NCBI RefSeq assembly: GCF_000423425.1
Contig: NZ_AUHY01000003.1
Span: 17,986-81,985, forward strand
Direction: 5' to 3'
From: Meiothermus rufus DSM 22234
GTDB lineage: Bacteria > Deinococcota > Deinococci > Deinococcales > Thermaceae
Length of the DNA stretch: 64,000 bases
Position 1 is the stretch's first letter; every line of letters begins with the position of its first letter. Below are positions 8,443 through 19,124 of this stretch, one piece after another. The translations under genes and the position numbers were made by a program. Below the pieces are notes generated by a model. The model worked only from the letters and a program-made list of their open reading frames with translations. It ran no database searches and had not been told where the DNA came from.

Positions 8443-10779
8443 TCAATCCCCCGAGACCGGCGCCTGCTGCCGCACCCGCTCGATGGCCCAGTAGACCGCC
8501 TCGGGGGTAGCCGGCGAGGCCAGCTCCACCACCCCCCCTGGGCCAAAGGCCGCTATCGCATCGCGCAGGGCTTCCCGCACCGAGATAGCCAGCATCAAGG
8601 GGGGCTCGCCCACCGCCTTGGAGCCGTAGACCACCCCCGGCTCGCTGGCCCTGGGCAAAAGCCGCACGTGGAAGACCGGGGGCAGCTCGGCAAAACTGGG
8701 CAGCTTGTAGGTGCTGGCCGAGCGGGTGGCCACCTGGCCCTTAGCATCCCAGCGCAAATCCTCCAGGGTGAGCCAGCCCAGGCCCTGGATAAAGCCCCCC
8801 TCCACCTGGCCCAGGTCCACCAGGGGCGAGAGCGAGTCGCCCACATCGTGCAGGATGTCCACCCGCAAGAGGCGGTACTGGCCGGTAAAGCCGTCCACCT
8901 CCACCTCGCTCACCGCGGCCCCGAAGGCGTAGTAGTGGAAGGGCTTACCCCACATCCGCCCCTTGTCCCAGTGAAGCCCAGGGGTGCGGTAGAAGCCATC
9001 GGCGAAGAGCGGCACCCGCTGGGCGTAGGCGGCCCGCACCACCTCGGCGAAGCCCAGGCGCTCCTCGGGCCGCCAGAGGCTATAGACCTGGCCCTCCTCA
9101 AAGACCACATCGGCAGGGTGGACACCAAAGCGCTGGGCGGCCACTTCGGCTAGCCGAGCCTTGATCTTCTCACAGGCGGCCCGCACCGCGGCTCCGTTCA
9201 GGTCGGCCCCGGTGGAAGCGGCAGTGGCCGAGGTGTTGGGCACCTTGTCGGTGCGGGTGGGCATGATTCGGATGGCCCCCAGGGGCACCCCCAGGGCCTG
9301 GGCGGCAATCTGCATGACCTTGGTGTGCAGGCCCTGGCCCATCTCGGTGCCGCCGTGGTTGACCTGCACCGAGCCATCCTGGTAGACCAGCACCCAGGCC
9401 CCGGCCTGGTTGAAGGCGGTCAGGTTGAAGGAGATGCCAAACTTGACCGGGGTGATGGCCATGCCCCGCTTACGGTGGGGGTTTTGCGCGTTGAAGCGGG
9501 CTATCTCGGCCCGGCGTGCGGCAAAGTCGGCCATCTGCAAGAGTTCCTGCCAGATCAAAGGGAGCCGCTCGGCGTCCTTGACCTCCTGGCCGTAATGGGT
9601 AATGCGGCAGTCGAGGGGGGGGCGGCCTGGGGCCGAAGGGCGCACCCCGTAGAGGTTGCGCGCCCGCACCTCCTCCGGCGGCAGGCCCAGCGAGGCCGCC
9701 ACCCGGCTCATCACCTCCTCGATGAAGACCATACCCTGAGGCCCGCCAAAACCGCGGAAGGCGGTCTGGGAGGTTTTGTGGGTCTTGCAGACCCGGCCCA
9801 CCACCTCGAGGTTAGGGATGTAGTAGGCGTTGTCCACATGGCAGACCGCCCGGGCTAGCACCGCCTCGCTCAGGTCAAGCGACCAGCCCCCATCGGCGTA
9901 AAGCTCCATCCACAAAGCCTGCACTAAGCCCTCCTCGCTATAGCCCACCTTCCAGCGGGCAAAGAAGGGGTGGCGCTTGCCGGTGAGGGTGATGTCTTGC
10001 AAGCGGTTGAGCCGCACCCGCACGGGCCGGCGGGTCAGGTAGGCCCCCAGCGCGGCCACTGCTGCGTAGGGGTTGGCCTGCACCTCCTTGCCGCCAAACC
10101 CTCCGCCCATCCGCAGGCACTGCACCACCACCCGGTGGCGCGGCCAGCCCAGCACCTGGGCCACGATCTCCTGGGTCTCGGAGGGGTGCTGGGTGGAGGC
10201 GTGCACCAGGAGGTTATCGGTCTCGTCCAGCAGGGCCAGCGAGGCCTGGGTCTCGAGGTAGAAGTGCTCCTGCCCCCCCAGCTCGAGTTCCCCCTCCAGC
10301 ACCCGGGGCGATTCCCGCAGGGCCTGGGCCACCTCGCCGCGCCGGGCCTGCAACCTGGCCCCCTGGAAACTCCCCTGGGCGATGGCCTCGGCGAGGCTCA
10401 GGATGGCCGGAAGCGGCTCGTACTCGACCACCACCTGCTCGGCCCCCAGCCGGGCTGCTTCCTCGCTCTCCCCCAGCACCCAGCAGACCGCCTGGCCGTG
10501 GTACATCACCTCGGAAGGAAAGAGCGGCTCGTCGCCCTTGAGGCCGCTATCGTTCTTTCCCGGCACATCCGCTCGGGTGAGCACCCGCACCACCCCCGGC
10601 ACCCCATAGGCCGGCGCGGTCTCCAGCCGCAGGATGCGGGCGTGGGCATGGGGGGCCTGCACCGGCCAGGCGTGGAGGGCCTGGGGGTAGCGCGGCCATA
10701 GGTCGTCGGTGTACAGGGCCCGCCCGGTTACGTGTTCTCTGGCCGACTCGTGGGGAATGGCCCGCCCCACCACCTTCAT
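8443..10779 (-). CDS. xdhB: Xanthine dehydrogenase, molybdopterin-binding subunit
   Basis: 778-residue large subunit that hydroxylates hypoxanthine and xanthine at the molybdenum centre. It starts with GRAIPHESAREHVTGRALYT, typical of this subunit. It contains GGGFGGKE and FRGFGGPQG for cofactor binding, and near the C-terminus KAVGEPPLMLAISVREAL, which holds the catalytic Glu. Its ATG overlaps the stop of xdhA by four bases, so the two subunits are coupled. The length fits the split bacterial enzymes. It works in the cytoplasm and feeds the urate-allantoin route. Confidence 0.93.
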   Translation of the reverse strand: MKVVGRAIPHESAREHVTGRALYTDDLWPRYPQALHAWPVQAPHAHARILRLETAPAYGVPGVVRVLTRADVPGKNDSGLKGDEPLFPSEVMYHGQAVCWVLGESEEAARLGAEQVVVEYEPLPAILSLAEAIAQGSFQGARLQARRGEVAQALRESPRVLEGELELGGQEHFYLETQASLALLDETDNLLVHASTQHPSETQEIVAQVLGWPRHRVVVQCLRMGGGFGGKEVQANPYAAVAALGAYLTRRPVRVRLNRLQDITLTGKRHPFFARWKVGYSEEGLVQALWMELYADGGWSLDLSEAVLARAVCHVDNAYYIPNLEVVGRVCKTHKTSQTAFRGFGGPQGMVFIEEVMSRVAASLGLPPEEVRARNLYGVRPSAPGRPPLDCRITHYGQEVKDAERLPLIWQELLQMADFAARRAEIARFNAQNPHRKRGMAITPVKFGISFNLTAFNQAGAWVLVYQDGSVQVNHGGTEMGQGLHTKVMQIAAQALGVPLGAIRIMPTRTDKVPNTSATAASTGADLNGAAVRAACEKIKARLAEVAAQRFGVHPADVVFEEGQVYSLWRPEERLGFAEVVRAAYAQRVPLFADGFYRTPGLHWDKGRMWGKPFHYYAFGAAVSEVEVDGFTGQYRLLRVDILHDVGDSLSPLVDLGQVEGGFIQGLGWLTLEDLRWDAKGQVATRSASTYKLPSFAELPPVFHVRLLPRASEPGVVYGSKAVGEPPLMLAISVREALRDAIAAFGPGGVVELASPATPEAVYWAIERVRQQAPVSGD

Positions 10780-12164
10780 ACCGCCACCTCCTGGGTCTCG
10801 GTGTAGAACTTGTGCAAAAGGCTGGCCAGCATGGCGCTGCGGTAGGCCGCGCTGCCGCGGTGATCGTCGATGGGTTTGAACTCGCCCCGGACCAGCTCGG
10901 CTGCCGCCCGCACGGTGCGGGGTTCCCAGGGCTTGCCCTGCAGGAAAGCCTCGGTCTTGTAGGCCCGCACCGGGGTAGGGGCCACCCCTCCTAAGCCAAT
11001 CCGAATAGCGGCCACCCGGCCCTCTTCCAGGTGCAAAGCAAAGGCCGCGGCCACGGTGGAGATGTCGTCTAAGGGGCGCTTGGCCACCTTGTAGAAGCGG
11101 GCCAGTGGGGCCAGGGGGAGGGGAATCCGCACCGCTTTAATGACCTCGCCAGGGGCCAGCACGGTCTGGCGGTAGCCCTGGAAGAACTGCTCCAACGGCA
11201 CCACCCGCTCACCTGCCAGGCTCACCAGCACCACCTGGGCCCCCAGGGCCAAAAGCACCGGCGGCCCGTCGCCAATGGGCGAGGCGGTGGCCAGGTTGCC
11301 TCCTAAGGTGGCCCGGTTGCGGATCAGGCGGGAGGCAAACAGGGGAAACCACGCCGCCAAGAGGGGAACCCGCCCAGCCAGACGGCGCTCGAGCTCGGAA
11401 AGAGGCAAAGCCGCCCCTACCTCCAAATAGTCTTCCCTCCAGACCAGGCCCTGTAGCTCGGGCACCTGGCTCAGGTCGAGGAGCACCCCAGCCCGGGCGA
11501 AGCGCTGGTTCACCTCCACCCCCCAGTCGGTGCCCCCCGCCAGCAGCCGGGCCTGGGGGTGCTGGGCCAGCCGGGCCAGAAGCTCGGCCAGCGAGGTAGG
11601 CCGGTAGAAGCAGCCCTGAGGGCTTTCGTAGGCCAGGGGCCCTGGCGGGGCCACGGGCGCCTCGAGCCGCTGGGCCAGGGGGTCTTGAGGGGGAGGAGCC
11701 CCCAAAGAAAGGGCGGCATCGCGGATGGGGCGGTAGCCGGTGCAACGGCAGAGGTTACCGGAGAGGGCCTCGAGGTCGAAGCCTTCCCGGCCTTTGCGGT
11801 AGTACTCCGCGGCCAGGCTCACCACAAACCCCGGGGTGCAGTAACCACACTGTGACCCTCCCTGGAGCATGGCCTCTTGCACCGGGTGCAGCGCCTCAGG
11901 GCGGCCTAGCCCCTCCACCGTCCAGACCTCCCGCCCGGCCAGGCAGGGCAGGGGCAGCAAACAGCTATTGACCGCCTCGAAGCGCGCGCCCACCCCATCC
12001 GGCTGCAAGAGCAAGACCGCACAGGCCCCGCACTCCCCCTCGGCGCAGCCCTCCTTGCTGCCGGTCAGGCCCTGCTGGCGCAGCCAGGCGAGCAGGCTCA
12101 GGTGGGGGTCCACCCCGTCCACCCGCACGCTTTGCCCGTTCAGCGTAAAGCTAATCTCGCCCAC
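10776..12164 (-). CDS. xdhA: Xanthine dehydrogenase, FeS/FAD subunit
   Basis: 462 residues. Residues about 1-85 form a plant-type [2Fe-2S] ferredoxin (GCAEGECGAC), followed by a second [2Fe-2S] domain (QCGYCTPG and NLCRCTGY). The C-terminal half is a CO-dehydrogenase type FAD domain (LLAGGTDWGVE, NRATLGGNLATASPIGD). Electrons from the molybdenum subunit pass through these centres to NAD. The start is GTG at 12164, with GAGAGG upstream. It heads the xdhA-xdhB pair. A TAGAAT box about 40 bases upstream could be its own -10, but the -35 is poor. Confidence 0.93.
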   Translation of the reverse strand: MGEISFTLNGQSVRVDGVDPHLSLLAWLRQQGLTGSKEGCAEGECGACAVLLLQPDGVGARFEAVNSCLLPLPCLAGREVWTVEGLGRPEALHPVQEAMLQGGSQCGYCTPGFVVSLAAEYYRKGREGFDLEALSGNLCRCTGYRPIRDAALSLGAPPPQDPLAQRLEAPVAPPGPLAYESPQGCFYRPTSLAELLARLAQHPQARLLAGGTDWGVEVNQRFARAGVLLDLSQVPELQGLVWREDYLEVGAALPLSELERRLAGRVPLLAAWFPLFASRLIRNRATLGGNLATASPIGDGPPVLLALGAQVVLVSLAGERVVPLEQFFQGYRQTVLAPGEVIKAVRIPLPLAPLARFYKVAKRPLDDISTVAAAFALHLEEGRVAAIRIGLGGVAPTPVRAYKTEAFLQGKPWEPRTVRAAAELVRGEFKPIDDHRGSAAYRSAMLASLLHKFYTETQEVAV

Positions 12165-12252
12165 TAAAACCTCTCTCGGCCTTCCTAACTTTGAAGGTCT
12201 ATTCTACCCCTGGCCCAGGCTCGATCCGGTGCGCGGTTTACAAACAAGCCCT

Positions 12253-13545
12253 TTAGTCCTCAAGGGGGGTGGGTTCGTCCTTGGGGCTTTCCCGCTCCTG
12301 GGCCAAAGAGAGGCGGGCTAGCGCGAGGGCCAGCACATGCACACCCCGGGCGATGTCCTCGGGGGCGGCGTACTCGTCGGGGCGGTGGCTCACCCCACCC
12401 CGGCAGGGGATGAAGAGCATCGCCGTGGGGGCAATACGGGCCATAAACAAGGCGTCGTGGTAGGCCCGGCTCACCATCAGTTTGAACCTGACCCCAGCAT
12501 CGCCACAGGCCGCCACCAGTGCCTTCAGCACTTCTGAGCCCGATTTGGCCGGAGGATCCATGTTGATAATCTCCACGCTATAGCGGATATCCCGGCGGGT
12601 ACAGACCTGCTCTACGCCCTGGATAATCTGGCGGATCACCTGGTCGCGGCGGGACTGCTCCACATCGCGCACATCTATCTCGAGCTTGACCTGGCTGGGG
12701 ATGCTGTTGACCGCATTGGGGTAGACCTGGCAAAAGCCGGTGGTGGCTACGGTGTTGATGCTGCCGCTGTTTTTAGCGAAGGCTTCTACCCCCAGGATAA
12801 TCTCTGCGGCAGCGCAAAGTGCATCGCGCCGCTCGGGCATTAGCACCCCTCCGGCATGCCCCCCTGCCCCCTCCAGGCTCACCTGTAGCGAAGCTGGCGC
12901 AGCAATGGCCGTGACCACCCCCAAGGGAATCCCTTCCTGCTCCAGCACCGGCCCCTGCTCGATGTGTAGTTCCACAAAGGCCGCATAGTAGCCGGAGGGC
13001 AGCAGCACCTCCTCTAGGCTGCCCATGTAGCCCGCCTCCCAACGCACCTCCTCCAGGCTGCGCCCTTCAGCATCTCTGAGCAGGCGCAGCGACTCCGGGG
13101 TAAGCACCCCAGCCAAGGCCCGGCTGCCCAGACAGCCAATACCAAAGCGGGTAGGCTCCTCCGCAGCAAAGACCAGCAGCTCGATGGAGCGAAAGGGCTT
13201 GAAGCCGGTGCGCTGCAACGCCCGAATAGCCTCGAGGCCCCCCAGCACCCCCACCACCCCGTCGTACATCCCGGCGTAGGGGATAGCGTCGATGTGCGAA
13301 CCGGTGGCCACCACCGGTAGGTCGGGGGCGCTGCCTTCCCAGCGGGCAAAGAGGTTCCCTAGGGCGTCCTCCCGCACCTGTAGGCCAGCCTCGAGGAAAA
13401 GCTGCTTTAGGTAGGCCCGGGCCTCGAGGTCGGGCTTGGTGTAAACGACGCGGGTAATAGCTGGCTTGGGCGTCTCGGAAAACGCCGCCAGAGTCTCAAT
13501 CTCGCGCTGAATGCGTTCCTGGTCAACCAAGGGTCGTACAAGCAT
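12253..13545 (-). CDS. M20-family allantoate/ureidoglycolate amidohydrolase
   Basis: 430 residues. The metal-ligand motifs of the allantoate amidohydrolase and N-carbamoyl amino acid hydrolase family are present: GSHIDAIPYAGMYDGVVG, FAAEEPTRFG, ELHIEQGPVLE and a late CRGGVSHRPDEY. The GSHIDAIPY segment is close to ureidoglycolate and allantoate enzymes, which release ammonia late in purine breakdown, and the next genes encode xanthine dehydrogenase. Urate oxidase and allantoinase are not in the window. The ATG at 13545 has GGGGAG upstream, and a TAGACT box at 13570-13575 may be its -10. Exact substrate is uncertain. Confidence 0.82.
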   Translation of the reverse strand: MLVRPLVDQERIQREIETLAAFSETPKPAITRVVYTKPDLEARAYLKQLFLEAGLQVREDALGNLFARWEGSAPDLPVVATGSHIDAIPYAGMYDGVVGVLGGLEAIRALQRTGFKPFRSIELLVFAAEEPTRFGIGCLGSRALAGVLTPESLRLLRDAEGRSLEEVRWEAGYMGSLEEVLLPSGYYAAFVELHIEQGPVLEQEGIPLGVVTAIAAPASLQVSLEGAGGHAGGVLMPERRDALCAAAEIILGVEAFAKNSGSINTVATTGFCQVYPNAVNSIPSQVKLEIDVRDVEQSRRDQVIRQIIQGVEQVCTRRDIRYSVEIINMDPPAKSGSEVLKALVAACGDAGVRFKLMVSRAYHDALFMARIAPTAMLFIPCRGGVSHRPDEYAAPEDIARGVHVLALALARLSLAQERESPKDEPTPLED

Positions 13546-13569
13546 AAAAGCTCCCCATGCGCTCTCTAA

Positions 13570-13575
13570 AGTCTA
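13570..13575 (-). promoter_or_regulatory. Candidate -10 TAGACT upstream of the amidohydrolase gene
   Basis: TAGACT is 24 bases before the ATG, leaving a short leader with a GGGGAG ribosome binding site. The divergent cobalamin gene has its own -10 at 13600-13605. Confidence 0.4.
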
Positions 13576-13599
13576 TCCCATCGCAACCCCACCCCGCCG

Positions 13600-13605
13600 T
13601 ATGAT
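13600..13605 (+). promoter_or_regulatory. -10 box TATGAT before cbiB
   Basis: TATGAT is 9 bases upstream of the ATG at 13615. The gap to the divergent gene is only 69 bases, too short for a cobalamin riboswitch. Confidence 0.45.
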
Positions 13606-13614
13606 GCCGGGGGC

Positions 13615-14481
13615 ATGACGATCTGGCTGGCCTTGCTCCTGGACTGGCGCCTGGGCGAACCCCCGCCCCCACTGCATCCCGTGGTCTGGATGGGGCGCTA
13701 CCTGGCCTGGGCCGATGGCCAGCGCCGGCCCGGCTGGGAAAAGGGGCAAGGGGCCTTCTGGCTTCTCGTAGGCGGCCTTTTGGTCGGAGGCCTGGCCTGG
13801 ACAGCCAGTTGGCTTTTAGCCCACCTGCCGGCCTACCTCGAGCTGCCCCTACTGGCTATTCTGCTCAAGCCCAGCTTCGCCTTTCGCCTGCTGCTACGAG
13901 AGGTGCAAAAGGTGGAGGAAGCCCTGGGGCAGAGCCTCGAGGCCGCCCGGTGTCAGCTCGCCCGGCTGGTCAGCCGGCCCACCTGTTGCCTAGGCCCAAA
14001 TGAGGTGCGCGAAAGCGCCTTAGAATCTCTGGCGGAGAACCTCTCCGATAGCCTGGTGGCGCCGCTGTTCTGGTTTGTGTTGTTGGGCCTGCCGGGAGCC
14101 TATGTGTACCGTTACCTCAACACCGCCGACGCCATGTGGGGCTACCGTACCCCCCGCTACCAGGCCTGGGGCTGGGCGGCGGCCCGCCTGGATGATCTGG
14201 CCAACTGGCTGCCGGCCCGCCTCACCGGCCTGGCCTTGCTGGGCTCGCTCTGCTGGGCGGCCCTAGCCCGCGAGGCTCGGCGCACCCCCTCGCCCAACGG
14301 AGGCTGGCCCATGGGGGCTTTGGCCCTGTACCTGGGGGTGCGGCTGGGTAAGCCGGGGGTTTACCTGCTCAACCCCCAAGCCCCCCCACCCAGTCCTGTG
14401 GCCTTTACCCAAGGGCTAGCCCGCTGCCGGCGGGTGGGTTGGGTTTTAGCTCTAACCTTAGGACTGCTGGAGTTGCTATGA
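13615..14481 (+). CDS. cbiB: Adenosylcobinamide-phosphate synthase (CbiB/CobD)
   Basis: 288-residue membrane enzyme that attaches aminopropanol or its phosphate to adenosylcobyric acid in cobalamin synthesis. The N-terminus LLLDWRLGEPPPPLHPVVWM is the conserved family opening, and the middle carries ESLAENLSDSLVAPLFW and YRYLNTADAMWGY. Several hydrophobic spans are visible. The stop overlaps the ATG of the next gene by three bases (ATGA), so both are translated together. It starts a short plus-strand unit running into pheS and pheT. Confidence 0.92.
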   Translation: MTIWLALLLDWRLGEPPPPLHPVVWMGRYLAWADGQRRPGWEKGQGAFWLLVGGLLVGGLAWTASWLLAHLPAYLELPLLAILLKPSFAFRLLLREVQKVEEALGQSLEAARCQLARLVSRPTCCLGPNEVRESALESLAENLSDSLVAPLFWFVLLGLPGAYVYRYLNTADAMWGYRTPRYQAWGWAAARLDDLANWLPARLTGLALLGSLCWAALAREARRTPSPNGGWPMGALALYLGVRLGKPGVYLLNPQAPPPSPVAFTQGLARCRRVGWVLALTLGLLELL

Positions 14482-15488
14482 TCGACGACGTACTCAAACC
14501 CATCCACGGAGGCACCGACAGCGGCCCCCCGCCCCGCTTCGACTTCTCCACCAATGCCAATGCCCTAGGCCCCGACCCCCACGCCCTACAAGCGGTGCAG
14601 GCGGCTGACCCCTCCCGCTACCCCGACCCCTTGTACACCGTGTTGCACCAGGCTATCGCAGCCTTTCACCAGGTAGCGCCCGAGCAGGTGGCGGTAGGCA
14701 CCGGCACCAGCGAGCTCATTCACCGGCTGGTACGCTGGCGCTGGCTACGGGGGCCCATGCTCATCCTGCCCCCTACCTTCTCGGAGTATGCCCGGGCTGC
14801 CCAGCCTGCCGAGCTACCCCTGTTGCAGGCCCACAGCCCGGAGGAGTTCCTGCAGCTTCTGCCCCGGGCCACCCTGGCCTTCCTCTGCGTGCCCAACAAC
14901 CCCACCGGCGAGGTCTACCCTTTCCTGGCCGAGGCGGCCCAGACCGCCCAGCGGCACCGCGCGACTTTGGTTCTCGATCTGGCCTACCACGCCCTCACCC
15001 AAAACCCACCCCCCCTGCCCCAAGGGGTCTGGCGGCTGTATGGCCCCAACAAAGCCCACGGCCTGACCGGGGTGCGGGCGGGCTACCTGGTGGCCCCGGT
15101 GGATCTGACCCATTTTCGCCACCTGGCCCCCAGCTGGGTACTTTCGGTTCACGGAGAGGCTTTCCTGCGAGCCAGCCTCGAGCCCCCTTCCCAGACCTGG
15201 GTAGCCCAGACCCGGCAGACTCTTTGGCGCTGGCGCCGGGAACTGGCTCAAGGGCTGCGCAAGCTAGGCCTCGAGGTCCAGGAAGGGCAGGCCAACTTCC
15301 TCTTGGTGCGGGTGGGCCCAGCCACCCAGGTAGCCCAGGCCCTGCGGGCTCGAGGCCTGCGGGTGCGCGACTGCACCTCTTTCGGCCTAAACGAGTACCT
15401 GCGCCTCTCGGCCCAACCCCCCGAGGCGCAAAAAGCCCTCTTAGAGGCGCTGGCCGATCTCCTCGCATCCAACTGGAAAGCATGGTAG
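14478..15488 (+). CDS. PLP aminotransferase-like enzyme, probably L-threonine-phosphate decarboxylase
   Basis: 336-residue fold-type I PLP enzyme. The ATG at 14478 is preferred over the longer frame from 14439 because it overlaps the cbiB stop. HGG near the start, DFSTNANALGP, CVPNNPTGEVYPF and the PLP-lysine region YGPNKAHGLTGVRAGYL are all visible. This layout fits HisC-like enzymes, and next to cbiB the likely role is making aminopropanol phosphate for the cobalamin lower loop (CobD/CobC type). A histidinol-phosphate aminotransferase is the alternative. The stop codon overlaps the -10 box of the pheS leader. Confidence 0.8.
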   Translation: MIDDVLKPIHGGTDSGPPPRFDFSTNANALGPDPHALQAVQAADPSRYPDPLYTVLHQAIAAFHQVAPEQVAVGTGTSELIHRLVRWRWLRGPMLILPPTFSEYARAAQPAELPLLQAHSPEEFLQLLPRATLAFLCVPNNPTGEVYPFLAEAAQTAQRHRATLVLDLAYHALTQNPPPLPQGVWRLYGPNKAHGLTGVRAGYLVAPVDLTHFRHLAPSWVLSVHGEAFLRASLEPPSQTWVAQTRQTLWRWRRELAQGLRKLGLEVQEGQANFLLVRVGPATQVAQALRARGLRVRDCTSFGLNEYLRLSAQPPEAQKALLEALADLLASNWKAW

Positions 15489-15491
15489 ACT
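15486..15491 (+). promoter_or_regulatory. -10 box TAGACT of the pheS leader transcript
   Basis: TAGACT overlaps the stop of the preceding gene and lies 7 bases before the ATG of the leader peptide, as in the leaderless promoters elsewhere in the window. The -35 region is not recognisable. Confidence 0.5.
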
Positions 15492-15498
15492 GGGCCAC

Positions 15499-16645
<1,147 letters not shown>

Positions 16646-16656
16646 GCGAGGTTGGC

Positions 16657-19011
16657 GTGAAAATCGTCTATAGCTGGCTGCAAGAGTTCCTGCCCGAGGC
16701 CCCAGCCCCCCAGCGCCTGGAAGAGCTTTTGGCCGGGCTGGGCCTCGAGACCGAGTCCATCCAAACCCTTCCCGCCCCCCACCCCCAGGTGGTCTTCGCC
16801 CGGGTGCTGGCGATCGAACCGCTGCCAGGCCGACAGGTGCGCAAGCTCATCCTGGATATCGGCCAGGAAGTAGCGGTAGTCTCTGGAGCCCCCAACGCCC
16901 GCGCCGGGATAGGGGTGGCCCTAGCCCTACCCGGAGCTGTACTGCCTGATGGCAGCAAGCTGGAGGAGCGGCGCATTGCTGGGGTGGCCTCCTGGGGCAT
17001 GGCCCTTTCCCCCAAGGAGCTGGCCTTGGGTGAGTATGCCGGTGGATTGATAGAGCTTCCCCCCGAGGCCCTGCCCCCCGGCACCCCCTTAGCCGAGGTC
17101 TGGGGGCCGGAAACGGTTTTGGAGGTAGAGATTACCCCCAACCGCCCGGACTGGCTTTCGGTCTACGGGGTGGCCCGGGATCTGGCCGCTACCGGCCTCA
17201 CCCTGGTCTCCCCCAACGCCAAACCTCAGACCCGCTCCCTGCCCCTGCCCTTCGGAGCCTGGATCGAGGACCCCCAGGCTTGCGACCGCTTTACCCTCTC
17301 CTACGCCCGAGGCCTGCGGGTAGGCCCCAGCCCCCTTTGGGTGCAGCGCCGCCTCTTTGCCGCGGGAATGCGCCCCATCTCCAACGTGGTGGACGCCACC
17401 AACTACACCATGCTGGAGCTGGGCAACCCCATGCACGCCTTCGACGCCCGCTACATCCGCGAGGGGTTGGTGGTACGGCGGGCCCAGCCAGGGGAAAGGC
17501 TGCGCACCCTAGACGGCCAGGAGCGCGTCTTGAGCCCGGAAGACCTGCTGATTGCGGTGAAGGAAGGCAGCCAGAGCCGTCCTGCTGGGCTGGCTGGTAT
17601 CATGGGGGGAGCCGACGACGAAATCCGCGAGGATACCACCGCCATTGCCCTCGAGGTGGCCCATTTCGACCCGGTGCGCATCCGCCAGAGCGCCAAACGC
17701 CACGGACTCAAAACCGAGGCCTCCTACCGCTTTGAGCGGGGGGTAGACCCCGACGGCCAGCACCGGGCTGCCGACCGCTGCTTGGCCCTGCTGCAGGACT
17801 GGGCCGGTTCCGGGGTAGAGGTGGCCACCGAGCGGATCGACCTCAACCATACCCAGCCCCCCCAGGCCATCCCCTTCCGCCCCACCTACACCTCAAGGCT
17901 AATGGGGATGGACTACCCCGAAGCAGAGCAGCTCGGCATATTACAACGCTTGGGCTGCGCCGTGGCCCCCGGCCCCCAAAGCGGGGTCTATCTGGTCACC
18001 CCACCCCGCCACCGCGTCGACCTGGCCATAGAGGAAGACCTGGTGGAGGAGGTGGCCCGTATTGTGGGCTACGACCAGATTCCCACCACCCTGCCCAGCT
18101 TCTTCCCTCACCCCGACAACCTAGAGGTGGAGGCCCCTTATCAGGCCCTCGAGCGGCTCAAGCAGGTCATGGCCGGCCTGGGCTTCCAGGAAGTCATCAA
18201 CTACGCCTGGAGTTCGCCGGAGGAGTGCGCCCTGCTGCGCGCCCCAGCCCCCACCATCTACATGCAAAACCCCCAGACCCCCGAGCGTACCGCCTTGCGC
18301 ACCGCACTCTACCCAGGTCTATTGCGCAACCTGCAGACCGCTTTGGCCCAGGGTGAGGAGGGGCCCTTCCTGCTCTTCGAAGTAGGCCACGTCTTTCAGG
18401 CCCAGGAGACCCCCCACCTGGCGGCTTTGCTCTCGGGCGAAGCCATACCAGGCCGCTGGCAGCCGGGCCTGGCAGGAGGGTTTTTCGCCCTGAAGGGCCT
18501 GCTCGAGGCCGCTGCGGCCCACCTGGGCAGCACCCTCTGGGTCGAGGCCGAGGCCACGCCCCATCTACACCCTGGGGTAAGCGGGGCCGTGTACTGGAAC
18601 CAGCGAAAGGTGGGGTATATCGGTGCGCTACACCCCGCCATCCGCCAAGCCCTGGAGCTACCCCCGGTCTTCCTGTGGGAAGTCTCCCTACCCTTGCCCT
18701 CTGGAGCAAAGGGCTTCCGCGATGTGGCCCGGTACCCCGCGGCCATGCGCGATTTGGCGGTGGTGGTGCCGGAGAAAATCCCCTACCTCGAGGTAGAGCG
18801 GCTCATCCGGGAAAAAGCCGGCCCCTATCTGGAGCAGCTTCTGGTCTTTGATGTCTACCAAGGCCCCCCTCTGCCCTCCGGCCATAAGAGCCTGGCCTTC
18901 CACCTGCGCTTCCGCCACCCCGAGCGTACCCTGACCGACCTCGAGGTCGACGGTTTCATCCAGCAGGTGGTGGATGGGCTCGAGCAAAAAGGCTACAGCA
19001 TCCGCCGCTAA
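16657..19011 (+). CDS. pheT: Phenylalanine--tRNA ligase beta subunit
   Basis: 784 residues, full length for the bacterial beta subunit. The order seen is an N-terminal EMAP-type tRNA-binding domain (residues about 40-150), the B3/B4 editing region, the B5 domain and a C-terminal FDX-ACB domain (FRDVARYPAAMRDLAVVVPE to the end). It holds the editing site that removes Tyr mischarged on tRNA-Phe and binds the tRNA. The start is GTG at 16657. It is co-transcribed with pheS. Confidence 0.96.
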   Translation: MKIVYSWLQEFLPEAPAPQRLEELLAGLGLETESIQTLPAPHPQVVFARVLAIEPLPGRQVRKLILDIGQEVAVVSGAPNARAGIGVALALPGAVLPDGSKLEERRIAGVASWGMALSPKELALGEYAGGLIELPPEALPPGTPLAEVWGPETVLEVEITPNRPDWLSVYGVARDLAATGLTLVSPNAKPQTRSLPLPFGAWIEDPQACDRFTLSYARGLRVGPSPLWVQRRLFAAGMRPISNVVDATNYTMLELGNPMHAFDARYIREGLVVRRAQPGERLRTLDGQERVLSPEDLLIAVKEGSQSRPAGLAGIMGGADDEIREDTTAIALEVAHFDPVRIRQSAKRHGLKTEASYRFERGVDPDGQHRAADRCLALLQDWAGSGVEVATERIDLNHTQPPQAIPFRPTYTSRLMGMDYPEAEQLGILQRLGCAVAPGPQSGVYLVTPPRHRVDLAIEEDLVEEVARIVGYDQIPTTLPSFFPHPDNLEVEAPYQALERLKQVMAGLGFQEVINYAWSSPEECALLRAPAPTIYMQNPQTPERTALRTALYPGLLRNLQTALAQGEEGPFLLFEVGHVFQAQETPHLAALLSGEAIPGRWQPGLAGGFFALKGLLEAAAAHLGSTLWVEAEATPHLHPGVSGAVYWNQRKVGYIGALHPAIRQALELPPVFLWEVSLPLPSGAKGFRDVARYPAAMRDLAVVVPEKIPYLEVERLIREKAGPYLEQLLVFDVYQGPPLPSGHKSLAFHLRFRHPERTLTDLEVDGFIQQVVDGLEQKGYSIRR

Positions 19012-19124
19012 AAGGGATACTTGGGTCAAACCAGCACACCCTTGGCCCCTTGGTTGGGTATACTCAGCCTGAGCCAGGGGGCTGCCGGGTGCCCCCGTAA
19101 GGCGGTGTTCAAGGAGACTTCTGG

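Noticed and set aside
13546..13614. Cobalamin riboswitch before cbiB
   Set aside because: Only 69 bases separate the divergent genes, and a -10 box sits nine bases from the start. There is no room for the riboswitch.
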